NCBI RefSeq assembly: GCF_007280555.1
Contig: NZ_VKDB01000003.1
Span: 1 to 64,000, forward strand
Length of the DNA: 64,000 bases
Direction of reading: 5' to 3'
DNA from: Deinococcus detaillensis
Lineage (GTDB): Bacteria > Deinococcota > Deinococci > Deinococcales > Deinococcaceae
The position numbers were made by a program, and so were the translations under genes. Below, piece after piece: positions 55,079 to 63,407 of the stretch. The first letter of the stretch is position 1, and every line of letters starts with the position of its first letter. The notes under the pieces are model-generated. The model was given only the letters and a program-made list of their open reading frames with translations. It did not search any database and was not told the DNA's origin.

Positions 55079-56041
55079 ATGGTGGACGCACTGATTGGAA
55101 ACACGCCCCTCGTCAAGCTGCAAAGCGTAACCGAAAGTGGAATGGCCGAGATTTTTGTCAAACTCGAAGGTCAGAATCCCGGCGGCAGCATCAAAGACCG
55201 CACCGCGCTGGGCATGGTGGAAGACGCTGAGCGACGCGGCCTGCTCAAACCCGGCGGGCTGATCGTGGAGCCGACCAGCGGCAACACCGGCATCGGGCTG
55301 GCACAGGTGGCGGCGGCGCGGGGCTACAAACTGCTGCTGTGTATGCCCGCCTCCATGAGCGAGGAGCGCAAGCGCACGCTGGCCGCCTACGGAGCCGAGT
55401 TGGTGCTGACTGATCCTAAGCGGCGAATGCTGGCCGCCATCGAGGAAGCCGAGAAGATCGTGGCCGAGCGGGGCGGCTGGATGCCCAATCAGTTCGCCAA
55501 CCCCGCCAATCCGGCTACCCACGAAGCCACCACTGGCCCCGAACTGTGGCAGCAGATGGACGGCCGCATCGACGCTTTTATCTACGGCTCCGGCACTGGC
55601 GGTACCATTACCGGAGTGGGGCGCTACCTCAAGAAGATGAATCCCGATGTCAAAATTTACGCGGTCGAACCGGCCCGCAGCAACGTCTTGTCAGGCGGTG
55701 AGCGCGGCGATCACGGCTTTCAGGGTATGGGGCCGGGCTTTATTCCTGAAAACTTAGACCGAACGCTGATCGACGAAGTGATTCAGGTTTGGGAGGAAGA
55801 CGCCTACCCACTGGCCCGCCGCTTGGCCCGCGATGAGGGCCTGTTCGTAGGGATGTCCAGCGGCGGCATCGTCTGGGCGGCGCTGGAGTTGGCCCGCCGC
55901 TTGGGGGCTGGCAAGCGCATCGGCACCATTGCCTGCGACTCGGGGGCGCGTTACCTCACCACCCCCCTGTTTGACGGTGAGCGCGACACGCCGAGCAATT
56001 ATTTGCCGTATTCGAGGGAAAGGATGGAGAAGCCCGCTTAA
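55079..56041 (+). CDS. cysK: Cysteine synthase (O-acetylserine sulfhydrylase)
   Basis: A 320-residue PLP enzyme that makes cysteine from O-acetylserine and sulfide. The N-terminal IGNTPLVKL, the PLP lysine in NPGGSIKDRTALGMVEDA, the substrate loop PTSGNTGIGLAQVAAARG and the phosphate-binding GTGGTITGVGRYLK are all intact. CysK and CysM are hard to distinguish; the sequence reads as CysK-like. It is close to cysS (downstream, convergent), which uses its product. A hairpin terminator lies between them. Confidence 0.94.
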   Translation: MVDALIGNTPLVKLQSVTESGMAEIFVKLEGQNPGGSIKDRTALGMVEDAERRGLLKPGGLIVEPTSGNTGIGLAQVAAARGYKLLLCMPASMSEERKRTLAAYGAELVLTDPKRRMLAAIEEAEKIVAERGGWMPNQFANPANPATHEATTGPELWQQMDGRIDAFIYGSGTGGTITGVGRYLKKMNPDVKIYAVEPARSNVLSGGERGDHGFQGMGPGFIPENLDRTLIDEVIQVWEEDAYPLARRLARDEGLFVGMSSGGIVWAALELARRLGAGKRIGTIACDSGARYLTTPLFDGERDTPSNYLPYSRERMEKPA

Positions 56042-56065
56042 CCAGAGGATAAAATTTCTCTCAAA

Positions 56066-56107
56066 AAGCCAGCCAGACACACTAGGGGGTAGCGTGTCTG
56101 GCTTCTT
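56066..56107. terminator. Hairpin terminator downstream of cysK
   Basis: AGCCAGACAC (56071-56080) pairs with GTGTCTGGCT (56094-56103). The plus-strand T-tail is short; on the minus strand the stem is followed by GGCTTTTTG. Confidence 0.6.
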
Positions 56108-56240
56108 CGGAGGGAAGATGAGCGCTTAAGCTGTCGGGGGGGACAACGCTCAAGGGTTATGCTACTCGGCCGATCTGTCCGACTTCTGACAAGCGCTTGA
56201 GAAAGCTCTCAGTTCTATTTGGGTTCGGTACAGACGGCGC

Positions 56241-57734
56241 TCAGCGTTTCCAGCGCTGGCCGTCCTTGGTGTCTTCTACCGTCACGCCGACGTCGGCCAG
56301 CTTGCCGCGCAGCGCGTCGCTTTGCTCATACTGCTTGCTGAGGCGGTAATGCTGGCGGGCGTCGAGCACCACGTCCATCAGCGTGCTGACCAGTGCCGTG
56401 TCGTCTTGGCCTGCCGAGTTGGCCACGCCCGAGTCGAACAATCCTAGCACCTGCCCGCCGAGTTCGTCGTAAGCAGCTTTGGCCTGCTCCAAGGCTTCCC
56501 GGCCGACTTCGCCTGCTAGCGCCGCGTTCACGTCGCTGGTCAGGTTAAACAGGGCCGCCACCGCTCTGGGCGTGTTGAAATCGTCGCTCATGGCTTCTTC
56601 AAAGGCCTGAACGTGCTGGGTCACTTTGGCAGACAGGGCGTCGGGGCGCTCCGTCGCACTCACCAGGCGGCGCTCGACTTCGGCGCGGGCGTCGTGGAGT
56701 CGGCGGTAGCCGTTCTGGGCGCTGACAAAAGCGTCCTCGCTCATCTCCGTGACGCTGCGGTAATGGCTGCCCACCAGCAGGAAGCGCACCACCGGCGGAT
56801 CAATCCGCTCAAACAGCTCTTTGAGGGTGGTGAAGTTGCCTTTACTCTTGCTCATCTTCTCGCCGCCGATGGTCAGCATGTTGTTGTGCATCCAGTAGCG
56901 GGCAAAACCGTGACCTGCCGCCTCGGCTTGGGCAATTTCGGCTTCGTGGTGCGGAAACTCCAGATCGAGGCCGCCGCCGTGAATATCGAAATTCTCGCCC
57001 AGATACTTGAGGCTCATGGCCGAGCATTCGATGTGCCAACCGGGAAATCCTGCGCCCCACGGCGAATTCCAGCGCATGATGTGGCCATGCTCGGCTTTTT
57101 TCCAGAGGGCAAAATCGCGGGCGTCGCGCTTCTCGCCGCGCACCGTTTCGCGGGTTCCTTCTTCTTGGTCGTCGAGTTTGCGGCCCGAGAGCTTGCCGTA
57201 ACTCGGCCAACTGCGAACGTCAAAGTAAACACTGCCGCCCGCTTCGTAAGCGTGGCCTCTGGCGATCAGTTCCTGAATCAGCTCGATCTGCTCGGTGATG
57301 TGGCCGGTGGCGCGGGGCTGAATACTGGGCCGCTGCACGCTGAGGCGGGCCATATCGTCCATGAAGCTCCAGTAATACTTCTCGGCCACTTCCATCGGCT
57401 CAAGTTTTTCCAGCGCGGCGCGGCGGGCAATTTTGTCTTCGCCCTCGTCGGCGTCATTCAGCAGGTGACCCACGTCGGTGATGTTGCTGACATAGCGCAC
57501 GGCGTTGCCCCGGTGAGTGAGGTAGCGCCGGATCACGTCGAAGGCCACTTCTTTTTTGGCGTGGCCGAGGTGGGCGTCGCTGTAGACGGTCGGGCCGCAC
57601 AGATACATCCCGATTTTGCCGGGCGTGCCCGCAACGAACTTGACTTTCTGGCGCTGCATCGAGTCGTGCAGCACGATATCGGGCCAGTGGAGATCCGGGA
57701 AGAGGGAACCAAAATTGGGAGCGGAGTCGGTCAT
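56241..57734 (-). CDS. cysS: Cysteinyl-tRNA synthetase
   Basis: A 497-residue class I synthetase. The zinc/ATP site is [19 protein letters not shown] (HLGH form of HIGH), the second zinc ligand region is [15 protein letters not shown], and the KMSKS loop is [10 protein letters not shown]. The C-terminal helical anticodon domain (about 360-497) ends KDGQRWKR. The start is ATG 57734, with GGAG seven bases upstream; the longer open frame to 57920 is the leader region. A probable 145-base leader with a hairpin and T-run precedes it, so attenuation is possible. Confidence 0.94.
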   Translation of the reverse strand: MTDSAPNFGSLFPDLHWPDIVLHDSMQRQKVKFVAGTPGKIGMYLCGPTVYSDAHLGHAKKEVAFDVIRRYLTHRGNAVRYVSNITDVGHLLNDADEGEDKIARRAALEKLEPMEVAEKYYWSFMDDMARLSVQRPSIQPRATGHITEQIELIQELIARGHAYEAGGSVYFDVRSWPSYGKLSGRKLDDQEEGTRETVRGEKRDARDFALWKKAEHGHIMRWNSPWGAGFPGWHIECSAMSLKYLGENFDIHGGGLDLEFPHHEAEIAQAEAAGHGFARYWMHNNMLTIGGEKMSKSKGNFTTLKELFERIDPPVVRFLLVGSHYRSVTEMSEDAFVSAQNGYRRLHDARAEVERRLVSATERPDALSAKVTQHVQAFEEAMSDDFNTPRAVAALFNLTSDVNAALAGEVGREALEQAKAAYDELGGQVLGLFDSGVANSAGQDDTALVSTLMDVVLDARQHYRLSKQYEQSDALRGKLADVGVTVEDTKDGQRWKR

Positions 57735-57891
57735 ACAGTCTCCAAGACAAACGGGTGAGAAGAAGTCAAGGCACAAAAAAAGCCGCGTTCCAGAGCAAGG
57801 ATCGGCGGCAGCGCGGCGTAATCGGCGGCTACCGTGGACACCCACAACACGAATTGAGTAGAAAAGCGGCGCTGAGCATAAAAAAACTATA
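57735..57891 (-). promoter_or_regulatory. cysS promoter and 5' leader with terminator-like hairpin
   Basis: A minus-strand -10 TATAGT (57886-57891) predicts a transcript starting near 57879 and a leader of about 145 bases, unusually long for this window. Within it GCCGCG (57812-57817) can pair with CGCGGC (57782-57787), followed by seven T residues, a terminator-like element. The sequence TGGAACGCGG just before the T-run is one base short of the T-box consensus TGGNACCGCG. Two direct copies of ATCGGCGGC occur (57801-57809 and 57821-57829). A full T-box stem I was not identified. Confidence 0.4.
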
Positions 57892-58151
57892 GCACCTCTC
57901 CAGTTCACCCCATTGAGCACGGGTCACGGGGCTTAGCAGTGGCGGGCCGGAGTTCTCTGCTCAAATTCTGTTGTGGCCCGCTCGGCTTTGCTGCTGTTTT
58001 TGCCGCTGGTGGCGGGAGAGCTGAGCCGAGGTAACGCTGATAAAGTTGGTGTCTGGCTGTACAGTAGTTTGGTTATAGGCCTCACGGCGTCGTGGCTGAC
58101 GCTGCTGATTTGCAGAAGCGCTGAGGGTAAGCAAGCACGCTGGAGGAATAT
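57892..58151. other. 260-bp gap between cysS and the HAD gene
   Basis: Divergent upstream region. A GTG frame at 57973-58209 is hydrophobic at first but overlaps the HAD gene and lacks a ribosome site; I do not count it. No other feature is seen. Confidence 0.4.
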
Positions 58152-58766
58152 ATGGACAAAATGCAGGGACCTCAAGTTTTGTTTTGGGATATCGGCGGCG
58201 TGCTGCTGACCAACGGCTGGGACAGAGATCAGCGGGCGGGCGTGGTGGCCCGTTTTGGCTTGGACGCGGCCGAGTTTGGAGAGCGCCACAAGTTGGTGGT
58301 TTCCGAACTCGAACTCGGAAGGTTGAGCCTCGACGAATACCTCGACCAAACGGTGTTTTATCAGCCGCGTGATTTTAGCAAAGAAAGTTTCCGCGCCGCC
58401 ATGTACGGGCAAAGTCAGCCTAACTTGCCTACACTGGCGCTGGCCCGCCGCTTGGGTCAGGGGCGGCGGATGTACTCGCTCAACAACGAAGGAGATAACC
58501 TCAACGCCCACCGGATTGACACGTTCGGGCTGCGCGAATTTTTATTGGGTTTTTTTACTTCCTGCTACCTCGGCGTGATGAAACCCAACCCCGCCATTTA
58601 CCGCCTCGGCATGCAGCTCGCCCATATTTCCGCTGATCAGGCCGTCATGATCGACGACCGCATTCAGAATGTGGAAGCCGCCCGCCGCACCGGAATGCGG
58701 GCGATTCAGTACGTTTCGGCGGCCCAGCTTGAAGAAGAGTTGGCGGCAATGGGGATAGAAAGCTAA
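58152..58766 (+). CDS. HAD-superfamily hydrolase (YihX-like)
   Basis: A 204-residue haloacid-dehalogenase-fold phosphatase. Motif I is VLFWDIGGVLLTN, with the second Asp of DxD replaced by glycine as in some sugar-phosphatase relatives; motif II is in MYSLNNEGDN; motif III in CYLGVMKPNPAIYRL (Lys); motif IV is AVMIDDRIQNVEAA. It resembles alpha-glucose-1-phosphatase and dehalogenase-like members. GGAGG lies five bases before the ATG. A strong terminator follows. It occupies the position where ftsZ would be expected after ftsA, but is on the opposite strand. Confidence 0.87.
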   Translation: MDKMQGPQVLFWDIGGVLLTNGWDRDQRAGVVARFGLDAAEFGERHKLVVSELELGRLSLDEYLDQTVFYQPRDFSKESFRAAMYGQSQPNLPTLALARRLGQGRRMYSLNNEGDNLNAHRIDTFGLREFLLGFFTSCYLGVMKPNPAIYRLGMQLAHISADQAVMIDDRIQNVEAARRTGMRAIQYVSAAQLEEELAAMGIES

Positions 58767-58813
58767 AAAAAGGAACGTTAGACATGCTTTATCACGGTCT
58801 AACGCTCCTTTTT
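58766..58813. terminator. Hairpin terminator after the HAD gene
   Basis: CGTTAGAC (58776-58783) pairs with GTCTAACG (58797-58804), extended by GGA/TCC and A/T runs; T5 follows on the plus strand and an A/T-rich flank serves ftsA on the minus strand. Confidence 0.75.
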
Positions 58814-58856
58814 ATTTTTGGGCTAGTTCCCCAGCTCCTGCTTTGATGCTCAGCCC

Positions 58857-60233
58857 TTACATCCAGTCTTTGAAGAAATTCTTCATGCGGTCGCCAATGC
58901 TCGGGCCGGTTTTGACTTTCGGCTCTTTGGGTTCTTTTTTGACTTCAGCCTTTTCGGCCTTGGCGTCGGCTTTGGGTTCCGGCTTGGTGACGATCACGCT
59001 CGGCTCAGGCCCAGTGATGGTCGGCGGCTTGGCGCTCGGCGCGGGCTTGGCTTCGGTCTTTTCGAGCTGGTCGAGCGAGAGTTCGGCGTGCTCGTGGGTC
59101 ACGCCGTAAAGCACCAAGCCCACGGCCGTGGCGTGCAGCGGGCCGCTGACGATATCGGTCAGGCCGCTGACGCCCCGGGGCTTGCCGATGCGTACCGGCA
59201 GCCGGAAGCGTTCGCGGGCCAACTCGGAGACGCCGCGCATCAAAGCGCCGCCGCCGGTGAGCACCACGCTGCCCGCCACCAACTCAACCGGACCCATGCC
59301 CTTGTCTATTTCGTCGCGGATGAGGTCATAAATTTCGCTGACACGCGGCTTGATAATGCGGGCCAGATCAAAAGCGCTGATGGCGTGGGTCACGCCCGCC
59401 GCCGTGGTGATTTCCAGCGTCAGCTCTTGGTCGGCCAGTTCGGGAAGGGCCGCGCCGTACTTGCGCTTGACATTCTCGGCTTCTTCCACTGGGATCTTGA
59501 GAATTTGCATCAAATCGGCGGTGACGTGATCGCCCCCAATCGGGATGCTGGCGCTGTGGGCGAGATTGCCGCGCCTAAATACCCCCACGTCGGTGGTGCC
59601 GCCGCCCATGTCGATGACCAGCACGGTCTGGTCGCGCTCGCCCGAGTCGAGAACCGCCAGCCCGGAGGCCAGCGACTGCAACACGAAGCCCTCGGTGATC
59701 AGGCCCGCTTCCTGCACGCAGCGGCGAACGTTGGCCAGCGGCCCCGCCGAACCCGAGACCAGATGCACATCGACTTCGAGGCGCACGCCGTGCATTCCCA
59801 CCGCGCTCTTAATGCCTTCTTGCCCGTCCACGACGTATTCCTGCGGAATGGCGTGGATGACTTCCAAATTGGGATCGAGCGGCACGGCGCGGGCGTTTTC
59901 GATGGCGCGTTCCACGTCGGCGGCGGTGATTTCTTGGTTGCGGCGAATGGCGGCCAGACCGTGACTGGTGGTGGCCTTGATGTGGTGGCCCGACACGCTG
60001 ACATACGCGTGGCTGACCCGCACACCGCTGACCCGCTCGGCGGCGGCGATGGACTGCTTGATGGCGTGGGTGGTGCGCTCCAAATTCACGACTGCGCCGC
60101 GCTTGATGCCCTCGCTGGGCACGGTGCCCTCGCCGATAATGTCGACGGTGCCGTGCGGGCCGAGCTCGCCGATGACTGTTGTGATTTTGGTGGTGCCGAT
60201 GTCCAGCCCCACGATAAACGGGTTATTTTTCAT
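58857..60233 (-). CDS. ftsA: Cell division protein FtsA
   Basis: A 458-residue actin-like ATPase that tethers FtsZ to the membrane. Features: N-terminal IVGLDIGTTKITTVIGE (phosphate 1), SHAYVSVSGHHIK (1C domain), VIDMGGGTTDVGVF (phosphate 2), GSVVLTGGGALMRG (adenosine site). A Lys/Pro/Glu-rich linker (about 385-445) precedes a C-terminal amphipathic helix DRMKNFFKDWM that inserts into the membrane. The ATG overlaps the ftsQ stop (ATGA). The leader frame's earlier ATG at 60254 lies inside ftsQ. ftsZ does not follow. Confidence 0.95.
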   Translation of the reverse strand: MKNNPFIVGLDIGTTKITTVIGELGPHGTVDIIGEGTVPSEGIKRGAVVNLERTTHAIKQSIAAAERVSGVRVSHAYVSVSGHHIKATTSHGLAAIRRNQEITAADVERAIENARAVPLDPNLEVIHAIPQEYVVDGQEGIKSAVGMHGVRLEVDVHLVSGSAGPLANVRRCVQEAGLITEGFVLQSLASGLAVLDSGERDQTVLVIDMGGGTTDVGVFRRGNLAHSASIPIGGDHVTADLMQILKIPVEEAENVKRKYGAALPELADQELTLEITTAAGVTHAISAFDLARIIKPRVSEIYDLIRDEIDKGMGPVELVAGSVVLTGGGALMRGVSELARERFRLPVRIGKPRGVSGLTDIVSGPLHATAVGLVLYGVTHEHAELSLDQLEKTEAKPAPSAKPPTITGPEPSVIVTKPEPKADAKAEKAEVKKEPKEPKVKTGPSIGDRMKNFFKDWM

Positions 60234-61069
60234 CTCTGGACGCTCACTCCCCACGGATAAAGATTGATGCGGCCCACAGGGGCCTGCGTTTCGATGGCCT
60301 GACCATACTTGAGCAGCAGCTTGATGTCGCCGCTCCAGATGGTGCCTTTGCCGGTTTGCACCGTGATGCCAGTAGGTGTATACGTCACTGACTCAACATT
60401 GTAACGCGAGAATGCTCGCACTGCGAACAGGGCGTCTTGGGTGCGGTCTGGCCCCCACCCCGAGATGACCGGGCCAGTGGCCACGGCTCCGGGCAAGGGC
60501 GTACCGTCGGCGGCGATCACGCTGACCTGCCCGCTGCGGTCACGGACTTGCGCCACGGGCGTGCGCTCGGCAACACTGATTTCGACCCGGTCTGGAAAGA
60601 TGCGGGTAAGCTGCGCCGAAGCCACCCAGGGCTCGTCTCTCAGGCCAGTGGCCCGCCACAAGCCGTAGTACAGCCAGCCGAACGGCTTCTCGCCGCTGAG
60701 TCCGGCAAGCTGCTTGACCTGCGCCGCTGACAAATGACTGTTGCCGGTGATCTGCACCGCTTTGATCGGTAGCCCGTACCACAAGCCCACCGCCGCCCCG
60801 CCGATCAGCACAGCGGCCAGCACAGCGCTGATGAGCCGTCCAAAGCGCTGCCAGAAGCTGCGCCGGGGCAGTGGCGTGGGGCTTTGCTCCTCGGAGGTGA
60901 TGGCCTCAGAGGGCAGCGGTTCAGCAGAGGCGAGCGGGGCAGACGCCTTGCGGGCGGCGTCGAACGGCGGGATATCAACGGCGCTGCTGCGCAGAGCAGG
61001 CCGCGCCGCTGAGGAGTTGCCGCTGCGCTCGCTGGCCCCGACCCGGATCGTCACCGTTTTTAGGGCCAC
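60230..61069 (-). CDS. ftsQ: Cell division protein FtsQ
   Basis: A 279-residue single-pass protein. A cytoplasmic N-terminal part (about 1-80), one membrane helix (about 80-103), then a POTRA domain (KAVQITGNSHLSAAQVKQLAGL) and a FtsQ beta domain (about 150-270). It scaffolds the divisome with FtsB/FtsL. The start is GTG 61069, overlapping the end of murB by ten bases. An unusual Ala/Pro-rich N-terminus with several SAP-type repeats is seen. Confidence 0.92.
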   Translation of the reverse strand: MALKTVTIRVGASERSGNSSAARPALRSSAVDIPPFDAARKASAPLASAEPLPSEAITSEEQSPTPLPRRSFWQRFGRLISAVLAAVLIGGAAVGLWYGLPIKAVQITGNSHLSAAQVKQLAGLSGEKPFGWLYYGLWRATGLRDEPWVASAQLTRIFPDRVEISVAERTPVAQVRDRSGQVSVIAADGTPLPGAVATGPVISGWGPDRTQDALFAVRAFSRYNVESVTYTPTGITVQTGKGTIWSGDIKLLLKYGQAIETQAPVGRINLYPWGVSVQR

Positions 61070-61932
61070 AACTCGTACTCCAGTTCAAGCGGCACGCCGA
61101 CCCGCTGTCGAATGAGCTCGAGCAGGGCGTGGACATCTGAGGCCGCCGCGCCGCCCAGATTGACGATGAAGTTGGCGTGGTCGGGCGAGATCATGGCCCC
61201 GCCGATTTGGGTACCTTTGAGTCCGGCGTCGTCGATCAGTTTGCCCGCGCCCACGCCGCCGGGGTTCTTGAAAGCGCAGCCGGGGGTTTTCATTTTGGGC
61301 TGACCTTTGCGGGAGGTATCGGCATTCTGCATTTTCGCGCTCACCGCTTCGGGGGTGCTGCGCGTGAGTTGCAGGCGCACCCGGGTGACGATGTGGTTGC
61401 GGGGAATGGCGCTGTCGCGGTAGCCCCAAGGCAGTTCATCCGGCGAGAGTTGGCTTACCCCTTCTGGGGTGGCGATTTCTAAGGCGAACAAGCCGTCGAA
61501 CATCTCGCCGAAGCGGGTTCCGGCGTTCATCCAGACCGCGCCGCCGACTTGAGCGGGCACGCCCACCGTGCCTTCCAAGCCCGACAAGCCTAGCGTCCGC
61601 AATTTGCGGAGCAGGCCCGGTAAGGGCACCCCGCCGCCCACCCAGCCGCTGATGAAGTGCTCAGCGGTACTCTCCGGCGCGGCTTGCAGATCGGTGGCGG
61701 CAAACTCGCCGCCCAGCCGAATGACCCGTTCCTTGAGGCCCTCATCGGCAATCACCAAGTTGCTGCCGCCGCCCAAAATCCGGTAGGGAGCGCTCATCGC
61801 CTCGCTCAGTTGGGCGTGGTTCTCCACTGTCCAGACCTCGGCCTGGCCGCCGACGCCCAGCGTGGTGAACCGCGAGAGGGCCAAGCGCTCCACCTTTGCG
61901 CCGCTGGCGCTTAGGGACACGGCGGCGCTCAC
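61060..61932 (-). CDS. murB: UDP-N-acetylenolpyruvoylglucosamine reductase MurB
   Basis: A 290-residue FAD enzyme of peptidoglycan precursor synthesis that reduces UDP-GlcNAc-enolpyruvate to UDP-MurNAc. The FAD-binding YRILGGGSNLVIAD and GLEGTVGVPAQVGGAVWMNAG are intact. The proton-donor position, normally serine in GSxFKNP, reads PGCAFKNPGG with cysteine. This might be functional, but is noticeable. The start GTG 61932 overlaps the murC stop (GTGA); a longer frame to 62202 lies inside murC. Confidence 0.94.
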   Translation of the reverse strand: MSAAVSLSASGAKVERLALSRFTTLGVGGQAEVWTVENHAQLSEAMSAPYRILGGGSNLVIADEGLKERVIRLGGEFAATDLQAAPESTAEHFISGWVGGGVPLPGLLRKLRTLGLSGLEGTVGVPAQVGGAVWMNAGTRFGEMFDGLFALEIATPEGVSQLSPDELPWGYRDSAIPRNHIVTRVRLQLTRSTPEAVSAKMQNADTSRKGQPKMKTPGCAFKNPGGVGAGKLIDDAGLKGTQIGGAMISPDHANFIVNLGGAAASDVHALLELIRQRVGVPLELEYELWP

Positions 61933-63407
61933 AGCGGCACTCCGGCAAGTTGGCGGGCCACTTTCCAAACGTCGCCTGCGCCCATCGTCACGATGATGTC
62001 GCGGGGCTGGGCCGAGGCGCGTAAATACTCCACGGCGTCTTCTCGCTGGGGGTAATACTCGGCAGCGGGGTGGCCGCCCTGCTGCATTCGCTCGCTGATC
62101 AGAGTGGCGTGAATCCCCTCGATTGGCGGCTCGGAAGCGGCGGCGATGTCCAAGATCAGCACTTCGTCTGCTTTCATCAGCGCGTCGGCGAGGCGCGGCC
62201 AACTCTGCTGGGTTCGCAGGTAACGGTGCGGCTGAAACACCACGCGTACCCGCCTTCCGGTCTGCTGGGCAGCTTGCACAGCGGCGGTGACTTTGGTGGC
62301 ATTGTGGGCATAATCGTCGACGATTAGCGCTCCGTTTAAGCTGCCGATGTGCTGCCAGCGTCGGCCCGGCCCCCTGAAAGCGGCCAGCGCGGCGGCAGCC
62401 AACTCAAACTCGCCGCCGTAAAGATCGGTGACGGCCAGCGCCGCCAGCGCGTTGAGGACGTTGTGGGTGCCGGGCAAATTGATCCGTGCTTGACCCAGCA
62501 ACTCCCCTTTCTTTTCAAGGTCAAAAGTCGTGCCAGTCTCGTCGGGCTGTAACCGGGTGGCCCGGTAGGTGCTGCCTTCCCGTGTGCCGTAACTCAGGGC
62601 GTTCTGGTGCTGGGCCACGAAGGTGTCCAGGCCCGGCCAGTCGGCGCAGTACAGCACCCGCTCGGCCTGCGAGACGAAGCGGGCAAACGCCGCGTGCTGC
62701 TCTTCCACGCTGCTCCAATACGTCGCCAGTTCGCTGCCCTCGGCTCCGCCCACGTGGTCGTCCTCGGCGTTGGTGAACACAGCGGTCTGACACACGGCGT
62801 ACTGAAAATTGCGGTCGGATTCGTCCACTTCGGCCACGAACGGCCCCTGCCCGATGCGGGCGTTGCTGCCGCCATGCTGCAAATCGAATTCCGGCACGAT
62901 GCCGCCGACCAGCGCCGCCGGATCGAGGCCCGCGCCGAGTAGGGCCACCGCGATCATGGAGGTGGTGGTGGTCTTGCCGTGGGTGCCGACCACCCCAATC
63001 GAAGGCGAAGCCGAGAGCAGTTCTGCCAGCAGCGCCATACGCGGGCGGACTTCGATGTGGGCTTGCCGTGCGGCGCTCAGTTCGGGGTGGCTTTTGCTCA
63101 CCGCTTCGGAGGCGATCAGCACGTCTACGCCGTGAACGTGGGCGGGGTCGTGGCAGTGCGCCACCGTGATGCCCTCGCGCTCGAGTTGGGCGGTGAGTTC
63201 GGAAGGGTATTCATCGCAGCCGCTGACAATGTAGCCGCGTGCTTTGAGCAGCCGGGCAAAGGCCGATAAGCCGATGCCGCCGATGCCCATCAGGTGAAAG
63301 TGAGGCGGGGTGGCTGGGGTCTGGCCGGAATGATAATCAGCGCCCGCTTCCCGCACGGCTGAAGCGGAGGGCGCAAAAGTTTGATCGAGGATGTCGCTGT
63401 TGGTCAT
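61929..63407 (-). CDS. murC: UDP-N-acetylmuramate-L-alanine ligase MurC
   Basis: A 492-residue Mur ligase adding L-alanine to UDP-MurNAc. The N-terminal UDP-binding Rossmann domain starts HFHLMGIGGIGLSAFARLL, the ATP P-loop is VGVVGTHGKTTTTSMIA in form (GVVGTHGKTTTTS), and the middle domain has EVDESDRNFQY and DYAHNATKVTAA. The N-terminal 35 residues are a non-conserved extension. The ATG overlaps the murG stop and the stop overlaps murB, marking a tightly coupled dcw operon. Confidence 0.95.
   Translation of the reverse strand: MTNSDILDQTFAPSASAVREAGADYHSGQTPATPPHFHLMGIGGIGLSAFARLLKARGYIVSGCDEYPSELTAQLEREGITVAHCHDPAHVHGVDVLIASEAVSKSHPELSAARQAHIEVRPRMALLAELLSASPSIGVVGTHGKTTTTSMIAVALLGAGLDPAALVGGIVPEFDLQHGGSNARIGQGPFVAEVDESDRNFQYAVCQTAVFTNAEDDHVGGAEGSELATYWSSVEEQHAAFARFVSQAERVLYCADWPGLDTFVAQHQNALSYGTREGSTYRATRLQPDETGTTFDLEKKGELLGQARINLPGTHNVLNALAALAVTDLYGGEFELAAAALAAFRGPGRRWQHIGSLNGALIVDDYAHNATKVTAAVQAAQQTGRRVRVVFQPHRYLRTQQSWPRLADALMKADEVLILDIAAASEPPIEGIHATLISERMQQGGHPAAEYYPQREDAVEYLRASAQPRDIIVTMGAGDVWKVARQLAGVPL

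Noticed and set aside
57973..58209. 78-codon rightward frame starting MARSALLLFLPLVAGEL
   Set aside because: It overlaps the well-supported HAD gene start, has no ribosome site and loses hydrophobic character after 50 codons.
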